Shown: positions 23,501-36,008, counted from the first letter of the stretch. The stretch is DNA of 64,000 nucleotides from Brachionus rotundiformis (GCA_016802295.1 JAESIW010000154.1:496252-560251), one strand, 5' to 3'. The notes: generated from the sequence alone by a model not told the origin. Numbers and translations: made by a program.

Positions 23501-25491
23501 AGCTGAAACAGCAGATCCAGAGACCAACAATATTGGTGAAATTCTTATAAGTGATGATAGCAATGAGGTATCCAAAGAAAACAAAAAAAGAAAGTCAATA
23601 GATATTATTGAGCTAAATGAAAGCTCTGGTTCGCTAAGTCCCAGGCAGTTTAAAAATAACAAAAAGTTTAAAAGCGATTTGAATAATGTAGATGAAGAAA
23701 TAGAGATAATTTGCGACGAATCTGTAAATGGCAAACCACCAGATGACAACTTAAAAGAAAATATGAATGAATGTTCATCCTCATCATTACCAAGTCTTGA
23801 TAATCCAATTGAAGTTAAAATAAATGAAAACAATTGTGCTGAGGAACAGAATGAAGAAAAAGATGTCCTGATACTTTTGGAAAAATCTCAATTTGAAGCC
23901 AATCAGCCGAGTGATGACGCTTTAGGTATTTAAATTAAATAATTCTATAAAAATAAAAATAGCTTTTTTCTGTTTATCTGTGGACCAAAAAATTGGTTTC
24001 GGTCTTTTTTACCATTTTAAAAAGTCCTTTTTTATTACTTAGATTAATTCAGAAACTTAATTTACAACCAAAAATTAAAAAAAAATTTTACCAAAAATTT
24101 TCTATAAATGGTGCTTTTTAAAACAAATTTTGGACTCAAGTTAACAAGAAAATGAGAAAATTATTAATTGAGAAAAATTTTATTTGATCTAAGATTGTTT
24201 TTTTTTAATTTTAAAAAGCTAAAAACAGTATTTGAAAGCATATTTGCTTACCAGAAAATCATTTGTCCAGTTTAAATAAAAATTTAATTTTTAAGATGAA
24301 GTGTGGAGAAACTTTGGCGATGAACAGTTTGATTTTCAAATGACAATCGAAAAAAATGATAACTGGTCACCTGAACCAATTGGTGAAATATATGATCCAA
24401 TTATTGAAATTGAAGAAAATAAACATGGATCAAGTCCGAAATCTAATATTGGTTCTGAAACTAAAATTGGTCATTTTTCAAACAATATTTCAAATAAATC
24501 CAATAATTCCGGAAATAAATCCAGTAATTCAACAATGAATGAAGAAGATTTGGATGAATTGAGCTTTGAAAGACATCCTATTCCTTTATCTGAAAAAAAT
24601 GATAAAAAATCCACCAAGGATACTATTACTAAACCAAAATCAGGGCCAATACAAGCATTGGTAAATTTACCAAATTTCTCTTCAATGGATACTCCAGAGC
24701 TTAAAAGCGAGTTGAAAAAATACGGAGTCAAAGCCTTACCCAAAAGACAAGCAGTAAAAAAATTGACCGAAATTTACGAGTTTACTTCTCGTAAGCAGAA
24801 CAAAAGTTCCATGCTAAGGAGCCAAAGCTGCGTTAATTTCAAAACTAATTCAAAAAGCTTGAAGAGCTCTAATTCAGTAAATGTTATAGCTTCAAATAAA
24901 AATCTTGAAAACACAGACACGGGAGACTGTGAGGAAGATTTGGACTCATTGGCAAAAATAATGAATCTTGAAGCACTTGGAACTCAGAAGAGCAAAGCCA
25001 AAACTCTTAAAAAAACTGTGTCAGACTTGGGTATGTGTCGCTCTAGTCAGACTAGTTGTCAATCTAGTTTGATAAAAATTGGCGCTAAAAAAAACAAAAA
25101 TCTTGAAATGACTCTGGATGAGGTCATGCTGGACATGGTTGACGAAGAAGAAGATGATGAAGAAACAAGTGAAGCGCTAGAGCCAACTGGTTCACAGAAA
25201 AAAAGTGGAAAATTGGTAAAAGAAAAAGTGAAAAAAACTCTTAATGAAGATGAGACACGCGAATGCGTTCTAAATGTTTTAAAATCAGATAACAATTTGT
25301 ATTTGAATGTCCTTAATTATGAGCCCTTGGATTATGAGCATTTTTTTACCACTCTCCAAGCAAGTCTTGCCCCGCGCAAATGTAATAATAAGCTTTTGAT
25401 GAAAATACTTGATGAATTTTGTGTTACATTTACTCTTAAAAATTTGAATACTAGAGGTGTATCTAAAGTAAAATCAAGAAAAAAACATTAA
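20523..25491 (+). CDS. SLX4: Structure-specific endonuclease scaffold SLX4
   Basis: Seven exons join in frame to about 1163 aa: 20523-21074, 21242-21375, 21428-21628, 21686-21968, 22742-22816, 22875-23925, 24296-25491. SLX4 scaffolds the SLX1, MUS81 and XPF nucleases in crosslink repair and Holliday-junction resolution. Two UBZ4-type zinc fingers are visible: C96-P-V-C99...H114-x3-C118, and C173-P-I-C176...H189-x3-C193, the second split by intron 1. At about residues 895-930 lies the SAP-like motif MDTPELKSELKKYGVKALPK, and the far C-terminus (NYEPLDYEHFFTTLQ) fits the SLX1-binding domain. I see no BTB domain. The middle is acidic, serine-rich and probably disordered. A 34-residue segment occurs twice (498-531 and 775-808). 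Intron 4 is long (773 bp); most of the others are 52-167 bp. Confidence 0.85.
23121..23222 (+). repeat. SLX4 internal duplication, copy 1
   Basis: A 102-bp in-frame segment encoding EQFDFQMTTDKNDNW...EIEGNK in exon 6. It matches 24322-24423 with about 7 substitutions and no indel. Confidence 0.9.
24322..24423 (+). repeat. SLX4 internal duplication, copy 2
   Basis: Second 102-bp copy, near the start of exon 7, encoding EQFDFQMTIEKNDNW...EIEENK. The intron between the copies (23926-24295) and the flanks on either side of the copies show no comparable match by eye, so the duplicated unit is limited to this segment. Confidence 0.9.
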
Positions 25492-26915
25492 CTATTCCAT
25501 TATTACCATAATCATTTTTTTTCTTATGTAAATTTAAAAAATAAAATATTAAATTTATTCAATTTAATTTCTAATTTTATTTAAAAACGTATGCTTTAGT
25601 AAATCTATAAATTTAATTAAATACATCAATCAAGAAAAGTTATATTAAAAATTTTAACAAAAAGGATTCTATTTAGAATTAAATTTAATAGAAATAAAAA
25701 GATAAATAAAAAATTTGTATGATTTTTTCCCTTTATTTGATGGCCGAAAATTCAGATGATCGTAAACTACTCTTTGTCAAGAATTTAAAGAATAAAATTG
25801 ATAAATCAAATTAAGATATTTTGAAAAAATTTTACTAAAATAGATAAGTTATTAATTTTAATAGACAACATTACTTTAAATATAATCTTGCCAATGAAAA
25901 TTTAATAGAGTTTAATAAAACTAAAGAAATTATTGTTTATTGACTTCAGCAAAGCATTTGATGTGATAAACTCAAATTTATTATTATTAAATCTTTTTAA
26001 TTACGGTTTGTTTAAAGGCCTACTGCATGTATAAGATAAGATTTTAATTTCTTTTTAAACTTTTTTTAAAATGAGTCGTATTTAAAGTCTGGTAATGTCA
26101 CTAAACAACATTAATTTTTAATAGATTCCAAACATCATTCATTTATTTTGTGAATGAATTACAGTTTTTAATTGAAAATTTAAATATCAAAATGTTGTAG
26201 ATGATATAACATCAGCAACTATTTGTTAATTACATCTATTGTCAATGGAACCATAAAAATCTAGTTAATATTTGATAATTTTCTTCAAAAAAAGACACTT
26301 AATGAATACTTTATAAAAATAAACAAATATAGTTCTATGTTATTACTTTTATGTCCTTAATGGCAGAATTACTAGATTTGCACTATTTTGGACACCATAA
26401 AGGAAGAGCTGCTGGAAGACCAAAGATGACCTGGAGGAGAACAGTTAAAAGAGAACTGAAAGAGATGAAACTCACATTGGACAAGCAGAAATTGTCGCTA
26501 AGGATAGGGTAAAATAAAAATCAAGATATACAACTCTGTAGTGAGACTAATGGAAGTGAATGCCTGGGAAAAATTCTTGGGATACACTGGCCTGAAGCAT
26601 TGTCAAACGATGGGCTGTAGAGAAGAACGAGGTCAGAGCCATTGAGTCAATGTATCAGAAATAAAAGACTACGGTATCTAAAATCACTTGATAATCTTAT
26701 TTTTGACATTGATAATAGCATTAATCAGATTTATAGAATAAAATAACTTCAAGTGATTCTTTTAAATTTATTAAATTATTTTTACTAATTTAAAAGACAA
26801 AATTTGAAACAACAAAAGAATGTAAGAACAAATTAAATTTTGCAATTGTAATTAACAATTTAAAATTATAAAATAAATATAAAAATATTTTCTTGAATTT
26901 TCTTAATTTTAAAAA
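25492..26915. other. Intergenic DNA between SLX4 and TTC1
   Basis: AT-rich spacer that contains the decayed LINE at 25900-26670, listed separately. No other gene is seen. Confidence 0.5.
25900..26670 (+). mobile_element. Decayed non-LTR retrotransposon (LINE)
   Basis: At 25933-26034 the + strand reads LFIDFSKAFDVINSNLL, the reverse-transcriptase palm motif A (F-x-D-x-x-K-A-F-D). About 250 bp on, VVDDI at 26197-26208 fits motif C (YADD-like), with stops and shifts between them. At 26402-26512 the frame GRAAGRPKMTWRRTVKRELK, ending in TAA, matches the GRPK..W-type C-terminus of many LINE polyproteins. A further piece at about 26520-26600 (KIYNSVVRLMEVNAW) resembles another LINE block in unexpected order. 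The element is broken in many places and inactive. It lies between SLX4 and TTC1 in their orientation. Confidence 0.7.
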
Positions 26916-27802
26916 ATGAGCACTAAAGAAGATAATTCTGACAATGAGTTTTTTGATGCATGTGATAAGATAGAAAAAGTGTCCGATGACGAGGACTTTA
27001 TTTCTATGAAACCAGAACCAGCTGAAAACGAAAAAGAACCAAAACAAAATGACCAAAAATTTATACCACTTCACGAAGAACTTAATCAAAAAATGAACAT
27101 TGCGAAAGAAAGCATAAAAGAAGAAGAGGATCTGGCAGAGATTAAACAAGACGATGATCCATTCTATGTAGATGAAACTGAGCTTAAAAATGAACAGATA
27201 TCCGAAGAAACAAAGCAGCAAAGACTGAATGAAGCTTTGGAAAGCAAAAAAAGCGGAAATGATTTATACAAACAAGATAAATTTTTAGAAGCTTTGGACT
27301 TTTATACCAAAGCACTTCGAACATGTCCATTAGATTTTAGCCAAGATCGTTCTGTATTTTACTCAAATCGTTCTCTTTGTTTTTTTAAATTGGTACCAAT
27401 AAATTATCCAAGCTATTTTTGAGTTTATTTTTAATTTTTTTTCAGAAAGATAACGAAAGATGTGTTGCTGAATGTTCAAAGTCTCTGGAATTGGACCCAA
27501 CTTTTATCAAGCCATTGCTCAGACGGGCTGAATGTTATCAAGTAATGGATAAATTAGATGAATCGATGGAAGATTATAAGAAACTAGCCGAATTGGAGCC
27601 AAAAAACAACTCTTACAAGTCAAAAGTAGTCGAATTAGAACAAAAAGTCAAGGAACGAAACGAAAAATTAAAGGAAGAAATGATGGGTAAGCTTAAAGAC
27701 TTGGGAAACATGGTTCTCAAGCCTTTTGGTCTATCAACTGAAAATTTCCAATTTGTTCAAGATCCCAACACCGGCTCGTATTCTGTTAATTTTAAAAAAT
27801 AA
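26916..27802 (+). CDS. TTC1: Tetratricopeptide repeat protein 1 (TTC1)
   Basis: Two exons, 26916-27392 and 27446-27802, with a 53-bp phase 0 intron, give 277 aa against about 290 in vertebrate TTC1. TTC1 is a cytosolic TPR co-chaperone-like adaptor that binds Hsp90/Hsp70 tails and some small GTPases. The N-terminal ~95 residues are acidic and probably disordered. TPR units then follow: SKKSGNDLYKQDKFLEALDF, SVFYSNRSLCFFKL across the intron, and FIKPLLRRAECYQVMDKLDE. The C-terminus KDLGNMVLKPFGLSTENFQF and the ending GSYSVNFKK are characteristic of TTC1 rather than other TPR proteins. Spacing and start (AAAATGAGC) are unremarkable. Confidence 0.92.
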
Positions 27803-28254
27803 TTTATAAAATAAATATTTCTAAAAAAATGTGCTATTTTCTCACTCAATATCTATAAACTGCTATATCATTATATCAAATATAAAAATGTCAAAATATT
27901 TAATTTTTATCTATTTGGTTTTAATTGGTGATTCTTTTTTCGATTAAACTATCTAAAGTTTATTCAAAGTTTATGTCTTATTAACTATGACAACTGCATT
28001 GCAAAAATTATACTGGATTTACTTTACCATTTGTGTCAACAAGTTAAACCACTGGCATTGGTATTACAACAACTCCACCCAATTTTTAAATAATCTCAGA
28101 ACGAGCAAATTTTAAATGTTATTTTAAAATTTAAAATAAATATTGAATTCTGTTTGCTTTTATTTTTTTAATTATTAAATGTCACAGTTATTTACCATAA
28201 ACACAAATATAAATATCGTTTGATTAACTCATTTATTCATTAAATAAGATAAAA
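27803..28254. other. Intergenic spacer
   Basis: About 450 bp of AT-rich DNA between the TTC1 stop and the monooxygenase start, both on the + strand. I see nothing specific in it. Confidence 0.5.
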
Positions 28255-30947
28255 ATGCTTTGTTTTCTAATTTTTTTAAATTTTCTATTTTGGTCGATGG
28301 TTCACAGTTATCAAGTGCTCGAACCAAGCGAACATTATGGCTTTAGTCTGAATGCTGATGACACCAATGAGCTTCAGTATAGGCTTTTTTGGAAAGTTCT
28401 TGAAAATGAAGAAATCCAATTTGAAATACATTGTCGCGCAAGTGGTTGGGTTGGATTTGGTTTGTCTCCAAATGGCGGAATGGCAGGAAGTGACATTGTC
28501 ATTGGTTGGGTCGGTTTGAATGGCGAGGCTTATCTAAAGGACACATACGCTAAAGGAAAACAAGCGCCTAGTGTTGATCCTGACCAGAATTGGCAACTAC
28601 TTGATGCTTCCGAGAAGGAGGGCTATACAATCTTGAAAATAAAAAGGAAGCTAAACACTTGTGATAAAGAGAATGACTTTGAAATTAAACTAGAGACTCA
28701 GCGGCTAATATTCGCCTGGTCAGATCTTGATCCAGATGCTGAAGCCTTGGACTGGTTCTATCATGGACCAAATAGAAGAATAAAATCTGCAGTTTTGTTA
28801 AACTTTGCAGATGAAACCACTGATAATGAAATTGATTCGGAGATAACTGATAATTTTGAGTTTCATTTAGATAATGTAAAATTAAGCTTTAGCAAAAGAA
28901 TGTTTTATTAAATTATTATTTTTTTTATAAGCATTTAATTCCGCCAAAAGATACCTATTATCTTTGTCAATTATTTAAAATTCCACCGATTAAGAGAGAT
29001 CTTCATTTGGTAGCTTATGAAGTATTGATAGAAAAAGAAAGTCTTAGCTTTGTACATCATTTTGATGTATTTATGTGCAAATCTAGTGATTTTGAGAAGG
29101 TAAAAAATATTTCCAATCTTGGATATGAATGTGGACCAGGGTTAGATGACGAAGTTAGGACAGATATTCTAAAAGGAATTTGTGAAGTCCGAACTATGGT
29201 TTTTGCATGGGTAATCAGTGATGATTTTGGGCCTTTTAATTTTGAAGATTAATTTTTAAAAAGGCTGTTGGTGGAAAGAGATCTGTCAGCTTTCCGTCAG
29301 AAGCAGGCTTTCGTTTTCCCAAATCTAATCATGAAACTATTATTGTTATCAATTACCATTTTGATAACGCTAGAATAGTTAATAGTGAGTTTTTTTTGTT
29401 TTTTTTGTTTTTTTTAATTGTGTTATTATTATTAATTTTAAATTTAAATAATTTGAAAATTAATTATTCTTTCTAAAAGATTAAAAGAAGGCAAAAAAAG
29501 TCAAATTTGTAAAGAAATTATTTGTTGTATATTGTAAGCAAATCAATAAGACCTCTTATTTAATTTTTTAATAATTTAATTAATTTTTTACCTCATAAAT
29601 TTACTAAATTAAGAACTAGATTAGATTTCTTCTTTAATGAGCCTTTTTTGAAATGAAAATTGGTACAATCTCTACAAATGTTGGTTTCGTAGCTTACCTC
29701 AACACTTTTTGCATCTCTTAAATAATGTGGTCTTAAAAATGTTTTATTGTTTTATTGGTACATTTTCATGTACCAGTGTTTTTAGTTCTCTCAATCTCAG
29801 TTACTTAAAACATTTTTAAGTAAATGATGTTCTAAAAATTTTAGATTAAAGATTTTGGATATCAATTTATTATTATATATTTAAGATCACAGAGATAGAT
29901 CTGGATTAAAATTAAAATTTACAAAAAATTTACGAAAATATGATCTTGGAGTAATAACTTTGGCAATTCCAACAACGCAGATTGATATAGTAATTCCTCC
30001 GAGAACTAATTCGGTTAAATTGACTTCAATCTGCTACCCAGAATGTACTGATGTATCTATATAAACATTATCTATTTAAGTTTATAAAAAAAGCTGACTT
30101 TTTTCTCAAAAGAAATATTTACCTGAAGATGGAGTGACCGTGTTCGCTGGCAATCTTCACACTCATTTAACTGGTAGAGCTGTACGAACTAAATTAGTCC
30201 GTAGTGGAAAGATAATTAAATATCTTTTTGATGATCAAACATACGATTTCAACTATCAGTCAAATATCTTGATCCAACCGACTAAGCTTCTGCCTGTAAT
30301 TTTCAATTTATTTGCTTAATTGAAATTAATTTATTCATTCAGGGTGATTCATTGATTCTTGAATGCACTTATGGATCCCAAAATAAAAATGAATTCACTT
30401 TGGTAAGTAAATTAAAATAAAAAGAAAAATAATTTTTTTATTTTGAATTTATTTTTAATGCAAAAATTAAAGGGTGGTTTTGGCACCAAAGATGAGATGT
30501 GCATAAATTTTATCTATTACTATCCCAAAGTAGATTTATTTGGATGTGTATCGACCAAATTGGATAATGATTTGGAAAATTTTTACAGAAAATTGTATAA
30601 GCATTTGATATCATTTCAAAACTAGTAATTGCTTGATTCCTTTAGTTCTTGGCTGAAAGATTCCATTGGTGTCAAACTGGATGAACCCATCAGAAACAAT
30701 TCTAAACTAATTGGAGAATACATTTCCAAGTTAGATCCATCGTCGACATTGAGTGATGAATTTAAGAATTTTTATGAAAATTCTGTTTATCATCAAGGAT
30801 TTTGTGTGGTAAAAAAATTATGTTCTTAAAACAATTAATTTTTTTTTGAATAAGGGAGGAAAAAATGCTTCAATTGAATTACTTGGTAAAAAGACATTTT
30901 TGGAACCAGCAAAAGGATTTGTTGAAAAAGACAGCTGTGATTTATAA
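28255..30947 (+). CDS. DBH-like copper monooxygenase (MOXD1-like)
   Basis: Nine exons join in frame to 602 aa (human MOXD1 has 613): 28255-28875, 28932-29210, 29264-29384, 29886-30052, 30113-30295, 30343-30402, 30473-30594, 30646-30808, 30855-30947. This family hydroxylates substrates using two copper sites and ascorbate, in the secretory pathway. A signal peptide (MLCFLIFLNFLFWSMVHS) is followed by a DOMON domain (WVGFGLSPNGGMAGSDIVIGW, split as WVGFGLSPNGG and GSDIVIGW). CuA ligands are H249-H250 in SFVHHFDVF and the histidine of NYHFDNAR. CuM ligands are H412 and H414 in LHTHL and M486 in KDEMC. All metal ligands I can place are present, so activity is plausible. The substrate is unknown; vertebrate MOXD1 substrates are also unsettled. 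Dopamine beta-hydroxylase is a less likely alternative. Confidence 0.9.
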
Positions 30948-32427
30948 GAATAAATAAAAAATTATAAAAAATTATTTAAGAATTTTTTTTTTTAAATAAA
31001 CGGCATATCAAAATATTTATATGATTTTAGTCTCTGGTCTAGCTAATACTTGTAATTTTTTATGCTTGAGATAAATCCGAAGCTAATGGTCAACTTGGAA
31101 CTAATGATTGTGACGAGAAACGGATCCACTTAATCAGACTAAATGGTCCTTGTAGGAGATATTGCGTTAAGTCGAATTTCCTAAGTGATAAATCCAGATG
31201 GTCGTACTAAAAATGCGAACCAAAGAACCAAATTTCGCTCCATGAAAAATATCTCATATTGTGTAAGTTTGGTTTGTCAAAATGGCATCATTCAACGCGT
31301 AGAACCATAAAAAACTATTTATCATTAACCATATTATAGTTTAAGATTGTTTGGCAAAATGGTATTTATTTTGAAAATAGGATTTTTTTAATATAGTTTT
31401 AAATCTAATAAAAATAAAACAATAGTAGTGGTCAAATTTTAAGTTCCCCAACAGTCAGGCTAATCTACATAAACCCGAAAAATTTCCCAAATAGCTGTAA
31501 ACAAAAAAGACTTAGGTAAAATTGTTTGCCAAGGCCAATTAATACTAAAGTTTTTATAAGACCAAAAGTATTTTATAATAATTTATAATATTCGGTTGAA
31601 ACAATTCTTTATTTTTTCTATTTTTTATACAAATTTTGTATATAATTAATAATTATAAAATTTCTAAACAAATTATAAGCCTCTTTAGCAATCAACTTTC
31701 AACTTGGCATCAAGATTTCCCTTTGGATATCGTAATTTACGTCAAAATTGGTTTTTGTTGAGAGCTTGGCTAAAGAGTCGGGAAAAATAATTAATCCTAT
31801 GAAATTAGAAATCCAAGTTTTAAGGACATTATAAAACTAAAATTATTTAATAAAGATTTTTTTTCAATTAACAAGCTTTAAGTTTACATTAGCTTAGAAA
31901 TTAACAATTTAAATTAATGTTTACAGTGGAATATCTAAAAAATATGTTTAAAACTTTGTTTAAATTAAAAAAATTCATTTGATTGATGCCTAATGAACTT
32001 TTTCCTTATAATAAAGCTAATACTTGTCAAGCCAGTTTTAATTTTAAGAAAATTCTAGCTATTTTTAATTTTAATTCATAAGGATTCAACAAAAATAAAG
32101 AGGACTTAAAAAACATTAAATAAATCTTAAATTTTTGATGTAAATAATTATAAGTCTAATGATTGAAGAATTTTACATCATTAACAAGCTCTTATCGAAT
32201 AAACAAATTTTTATTTTCATGTTTCTTATATTTTTCAGGTAATCTAAAATTTTCTCTTTTAAAATTAAAATTTATTTTCAAAATTAAAATTATTTCTTAT
32301 CAGCAGTGAATCAAACTAGCTTGATACCTAAAATAAAAATTTCTTTCGAGTAAATAATAATAAATAATAAATAAAATTTTATAATAAATTTCTTTATTTT
32401 TTTACTTATTTCAAATTTTTTTAGAAT
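30948..32427. other. Intergenic DNA
   Basis: No gene is seen. The segment at about 31070-31290 is less AT-rich than its surroundings and has no long open frame; it may be an old repeat. The remainder is simple AT-rich sequence. Confidence 0.45.
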
Positions 32428-33744
32428 ATGATTAACAAGACAAAATTTTTGGACGTGAACACATTTAATCCATTCTTGGCACCCAAAAGCATGGACTCAG
32501 CCCACACCACTTGCACAAGCCGTCTTAATTTCAAAGTTAACAAGCAAAATTTTAAAGAATATACAAAAAATACAATGAAAATATCACTGCAGAAAAAAAC
32601 ACTGCCTAAAAAACAATTAGGCTATTCTTCTTTGGCAAATCCGAACCAAAAACGTCAATTTTTAAATAGTCCATGCTCTTTATACGATTCTAGTCATGAC
32701 TACAAGTCTCCAAGATCAGCTCAATCATCGCTACAATACAGTCAGTACAGTGCATACACTAGCAGCATACTTCCTGGGTATTTTCTGGAAGAACGGGAAG
32801 CTTCAACCAACTGCAAAGAAGACATCCATGACAAAATAATTGGTAGATTAACTAAATTTAACTTGTAAGTATGTGAAAGACTTGTTGTTTAGAAATTGGC
32901 GAGAATATACATGAGTCAATGGTTCAGGATGTTCAATCTAGTTTGGAAAACTTTTACCGTCAACGAGAGTCGGAATTGGTGAAAAAAATGGAAAAGGAAA
33001 AAGAAATGAATGTTGAGAATGAAAGAGCTCATTTTATTGCCAAGTTGGACGAGATCAAGAACCAGCTTAAGGCTGAGTATGAGCTAAAGCTAAAGGTAGA
33101 CAATAATATGAGATAATTTAAATTTAAATTTAAAATTCGATTAGGAAAAAATAACCGAAACACAAATGAATTGCCAAAATACTGCCAATGAAAATCTGGA
33201 GAGCCATAAACTGGAACTTAGGAAACAATTGGAGGAAAAAGTCTTTGAAATAAGGGAGCATTACAACAACGAGAGGAAACATTTGGCAGAGAGATCAGCC
33301 AGAAAAGAGAGAGAGCGTATTCGCCAACAAATTGACCAAGAACGCCAAACCAATGAGGCAAAAATAAAGCAATTGAATGAGCAATGGGAAGCTAAAATGC
33401 AGGAAAACGCTAAAGAGATAAAAGCAAACCTTAGATTGGAGTTCGATCAGGAACTTAGGCTAAAAATTGAAGAACTAAATCAAATTAAAGTAAATGAATT
33501 AGCTGAGCAAGAAAAATTGTTCAATCTGGAATTGGAAAATTTAAGAGAAAAAATTGAAATTAAGGAAAAAGAGATAGAAAGTCTAAAATCTAAATTATTA
33601 ATGTTGATTAAGAAAAATAGTAATATATCAACCGAATTTGAAAAGATAAAGACTGAATATAAAAATTGTATCAAACGATTTAGTGGTTTGGACTCTATTG
33701 AGTCGGAATTTTTGTTCGCCCTAAATGAATTTAATTATTTTTAG
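32428..33744 (+). CDS. Coiled-coil protein, unknown
   Basis: Three exons, 32428-32842, 32893-33095 and 33145-33744, with introns of 50 and 49 bp, join in frame to 405 aa. The first ~135 residues are basic, rich in Ser, Tyr, Asn and Lys, and probably disordered. From about residue 140 to 390 the protein is almost continuous heptad-like coiled coil (KKMEKEKEMNVENERAHF; ERSARKERERIRQQIDQERQ; NLELENLREKIEIKEKEIES). No TM or signal peptide is seen. Centrosomal, ciliary or cytoskeletal coiled-coil proteins look like this, but so do many others, and I name no function. The choice of the 32842 donor over the GTAAG nearer 32868 is forced by frame: the latter meets a stop at once. Confidence 0.75.
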
Positions 33745-34683
33745 ATTTTTTTTTCACGTTGGCCAAAAGCTGTTTCTCAGGTAACAATGCCAATAGTGCT
33801 TTTTTGATAATCTATAAAAACTCATATTTAAAACAATTTTGAGATTGATGTAAAAATAAACTTAAATCTTTGTTTTTTAAAAATTTGTTTTAATTAATTA
33901 ATTAAATAAGAAATTATTTTACTTTTTTTTTAAATTTAATTTAATTCAAAATTATAATTGGACAGTATATTACCAATTTAAAAAAGATTTTGTATGAGTT
34001 GGTACACTTAAATGAAAATAGTTCCTTTGAGAACGTGTTCTAAAGTTCGAGCTGTGAAAGATAATGATAATTTCTCAACTTTAAAAAAATATCTTATGCT
34101 AAAAATTCAAGGATAAATGCAGAAAATGGAAAAATTACTCTCAAATAAATATTAAATAAACTAAAATATTATGATTTTTTAATAGATAACGAAGGATACG
34201 ACTTAAAATTTGCAGATAATTAGAAACATAAGATACAAAGCGGAGTTAGCCAGTGAAAACCGAAGCCAGAGTTAAAAATTGCATGATAGATAGTGCTAAT
34301 GAGAACAAACACACCACCATAAACCATAAAAAGATTAAATATTTCCAAATTGTCCAAAAATGGAAAATAATACAGCTCAAAACTTGATTGTCAAAAATTG
34401 ATTGCTTTTTTAGATGCAAAAACAAGCCATAAAATTTTAAAATAAAAAAAAGGGACATAAAAAATGGCTTATATGGTTGAAGAAGATACCATTGTTAAAG
34501 AAAACGAAAAAATTACTGAGTTATAAAGCTTCTTTTGTCACTCAAACAATTTTTTTATATCTGTTTTTTTGATATGACAGAAAAAATTCATGACATAATG
34601 GTTAAATAATATATCGTTCATTTTTTATTCCAAAGAACTTAGTAACCAAGGTACAGCAATCAATTTGTCTATGGAAAGAAAAT
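33745..34683. other. Intergenic DNA before assembly gap
   Basis: AT-rich, without supported genes. A 70-codon hydrophobic frame on the minus strand (34246-34458) has an ATG but no homologue I recognise, and was not called. Confidence 0.45.
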
Positions 34684-35065
34684 CTTCTAAATCAATAAAC
34701 TCAAATAAATGAATAAATTTTGTTCTTTTTAAATAAAAAAATTAGACTTTTTAATAAAAAAAATTAACTGACTGTAAACTAGCATTATCTTTACATTTCT
34801 TTGGATTTTTGACTCAATCTCCACTGGAAATGGTAAAATAACTTATAAACACATTTAAATTTAATTATAATGGTTTAAAAGTATCTTTTTAAGAATTTAT
34901 CAATTTAAATTAATAAATATTAGAAAGCAAGGAAAATTATTTTAAATAATTTGACAAAAAAATCAGGTTTGAAATTAATTAATTAAAATAGGTAAAAATT
35001 CAAATTGTTAGAATTGGAACTGATGTTTAAAATGACCAATCTGATAAAGTTAATATACAAAAAAA
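34684..35065. repeat. 382-bp direct repeat, left copy at assembly gap
   Basis: This segment recurs at 35627-36008 in the same orientation with only a handful of substitutions. It runs right up to the first N. Confidence 0.92.
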
Positions 35066-35626
35066 NNNNNNNNNNNNNNNNNNNNNNNNNNNNNNNNNNN
35101 NNNNNNNNNNNNNNNNNNNNNNNNNNNNNNNNNNNNNNNNNNNNNNNNNNNNNNNNNNNNNNNNNNNNNNNNNNNNNNNNNNNNNNNNNNNNNNNNNNNN
35201 NNNNNNNNNNNNNNNNNNNNNNNNNNNNNNNNNNNNNNNNNNNNNNNNNNNNNNNNNNNNNNNNNNNNNNNNNNNNNNNNNNNNNNNNNNNNNNNNNNNN
35301 NNNNNNNNNNNNNNNNNNNNNNNNNNNNNNNNNNNNNNNNNNNNNNNNNNNNNNNNNNNNNNNNNNNNNNNNNNNNNNNNNNNNNNNNNNNNNNNNNNNN
35401 NNNNNNNNNNNNNNNNNNNNNNNNNNNNNNNNNNNNNNNNNNNNNNNNNNNNNNNNNNNNNNNNNNNNNNNNNNNNNNNNNNNNNNNNNNNNNNNNNNNN
35501 NNNNNNNNNNNNNNNNNNNNNNNNNNNNNNNNNNNNNNNNNNNNNNNNNNNNNNNNNNNNNNNNNNNNNNNNNNNNNNNNNNNNNNNNNNNNNNNNNNNN
35601 NNNNNNNNNNNNNNNNNNNNNNNNNN
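35066..35626. other. Assembly gap (561 N)
   Basis: Unresolved bases. Any open frame drawn across it is meaningless. The identical flanks suggest scaffolding across unmerged haplotypes or a collapsed tandem duplication. Confidence 0.99.
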
Positions 35627-36008
35627 CTTCTAAATCAATAAACTCAAATAAATGAATAAATTTTGTTCTTTTTAAATAAAAAAATTAGACTTTTTAATAA
35701 AAAAAATAAACTGACTGTAAACTAGCATTATCTTTGCATTTCTTTGGATTTTTGACTCAATCTCCACTGGAAATGGTAAAATAACTTATAAACACATTTA
35801 AATTTGATTATAATGGTTTAAAAGTATATTTTTAAGAATTTATCAATTTAAATTAATAAATATTAGAAAGCAAGGAAAATTATTTTAAATAATTTGACAA
35901 AAAAATCAGGTTTGAAATTAATTAATTAAAATAGGTAAAAATTCAAATTGTTAGAATTGGAACTGATGTTTAAAATGACCAATCTGATAAAGTTAATATA
36001 CAAAAAAA
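35627..36008. repeat. 382-bp direct repeat, right copy at assembly gap
   Basis: Right copy, starting at the first base after the N run and differing from the left copy by a few substitutions, for example TTGCATTT against TTACATTT. Copy and gap boundaries coincide at both ends. Confidence 0.92.

Noticed and set aside
26790..27221. 143-aa hydrophobic minus-strand frame
   Set aside because: Antisense shadow of TTC1 exon 1, where acidic and Lys codons read as Phe/Leu/Ile.
34246..34458. 70-aa hydrophobic open frame on the minus strand with ATG
   Set aside because: AT-rich DNA readily gives Phe/Leu/Ile-rich frames; no flanking exons, motif or GPCR signature could be found.
35005..35655. Apparent 216-aa open frame on + strand
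   Set aside because: Almost entirely the N run of the assembly gap.
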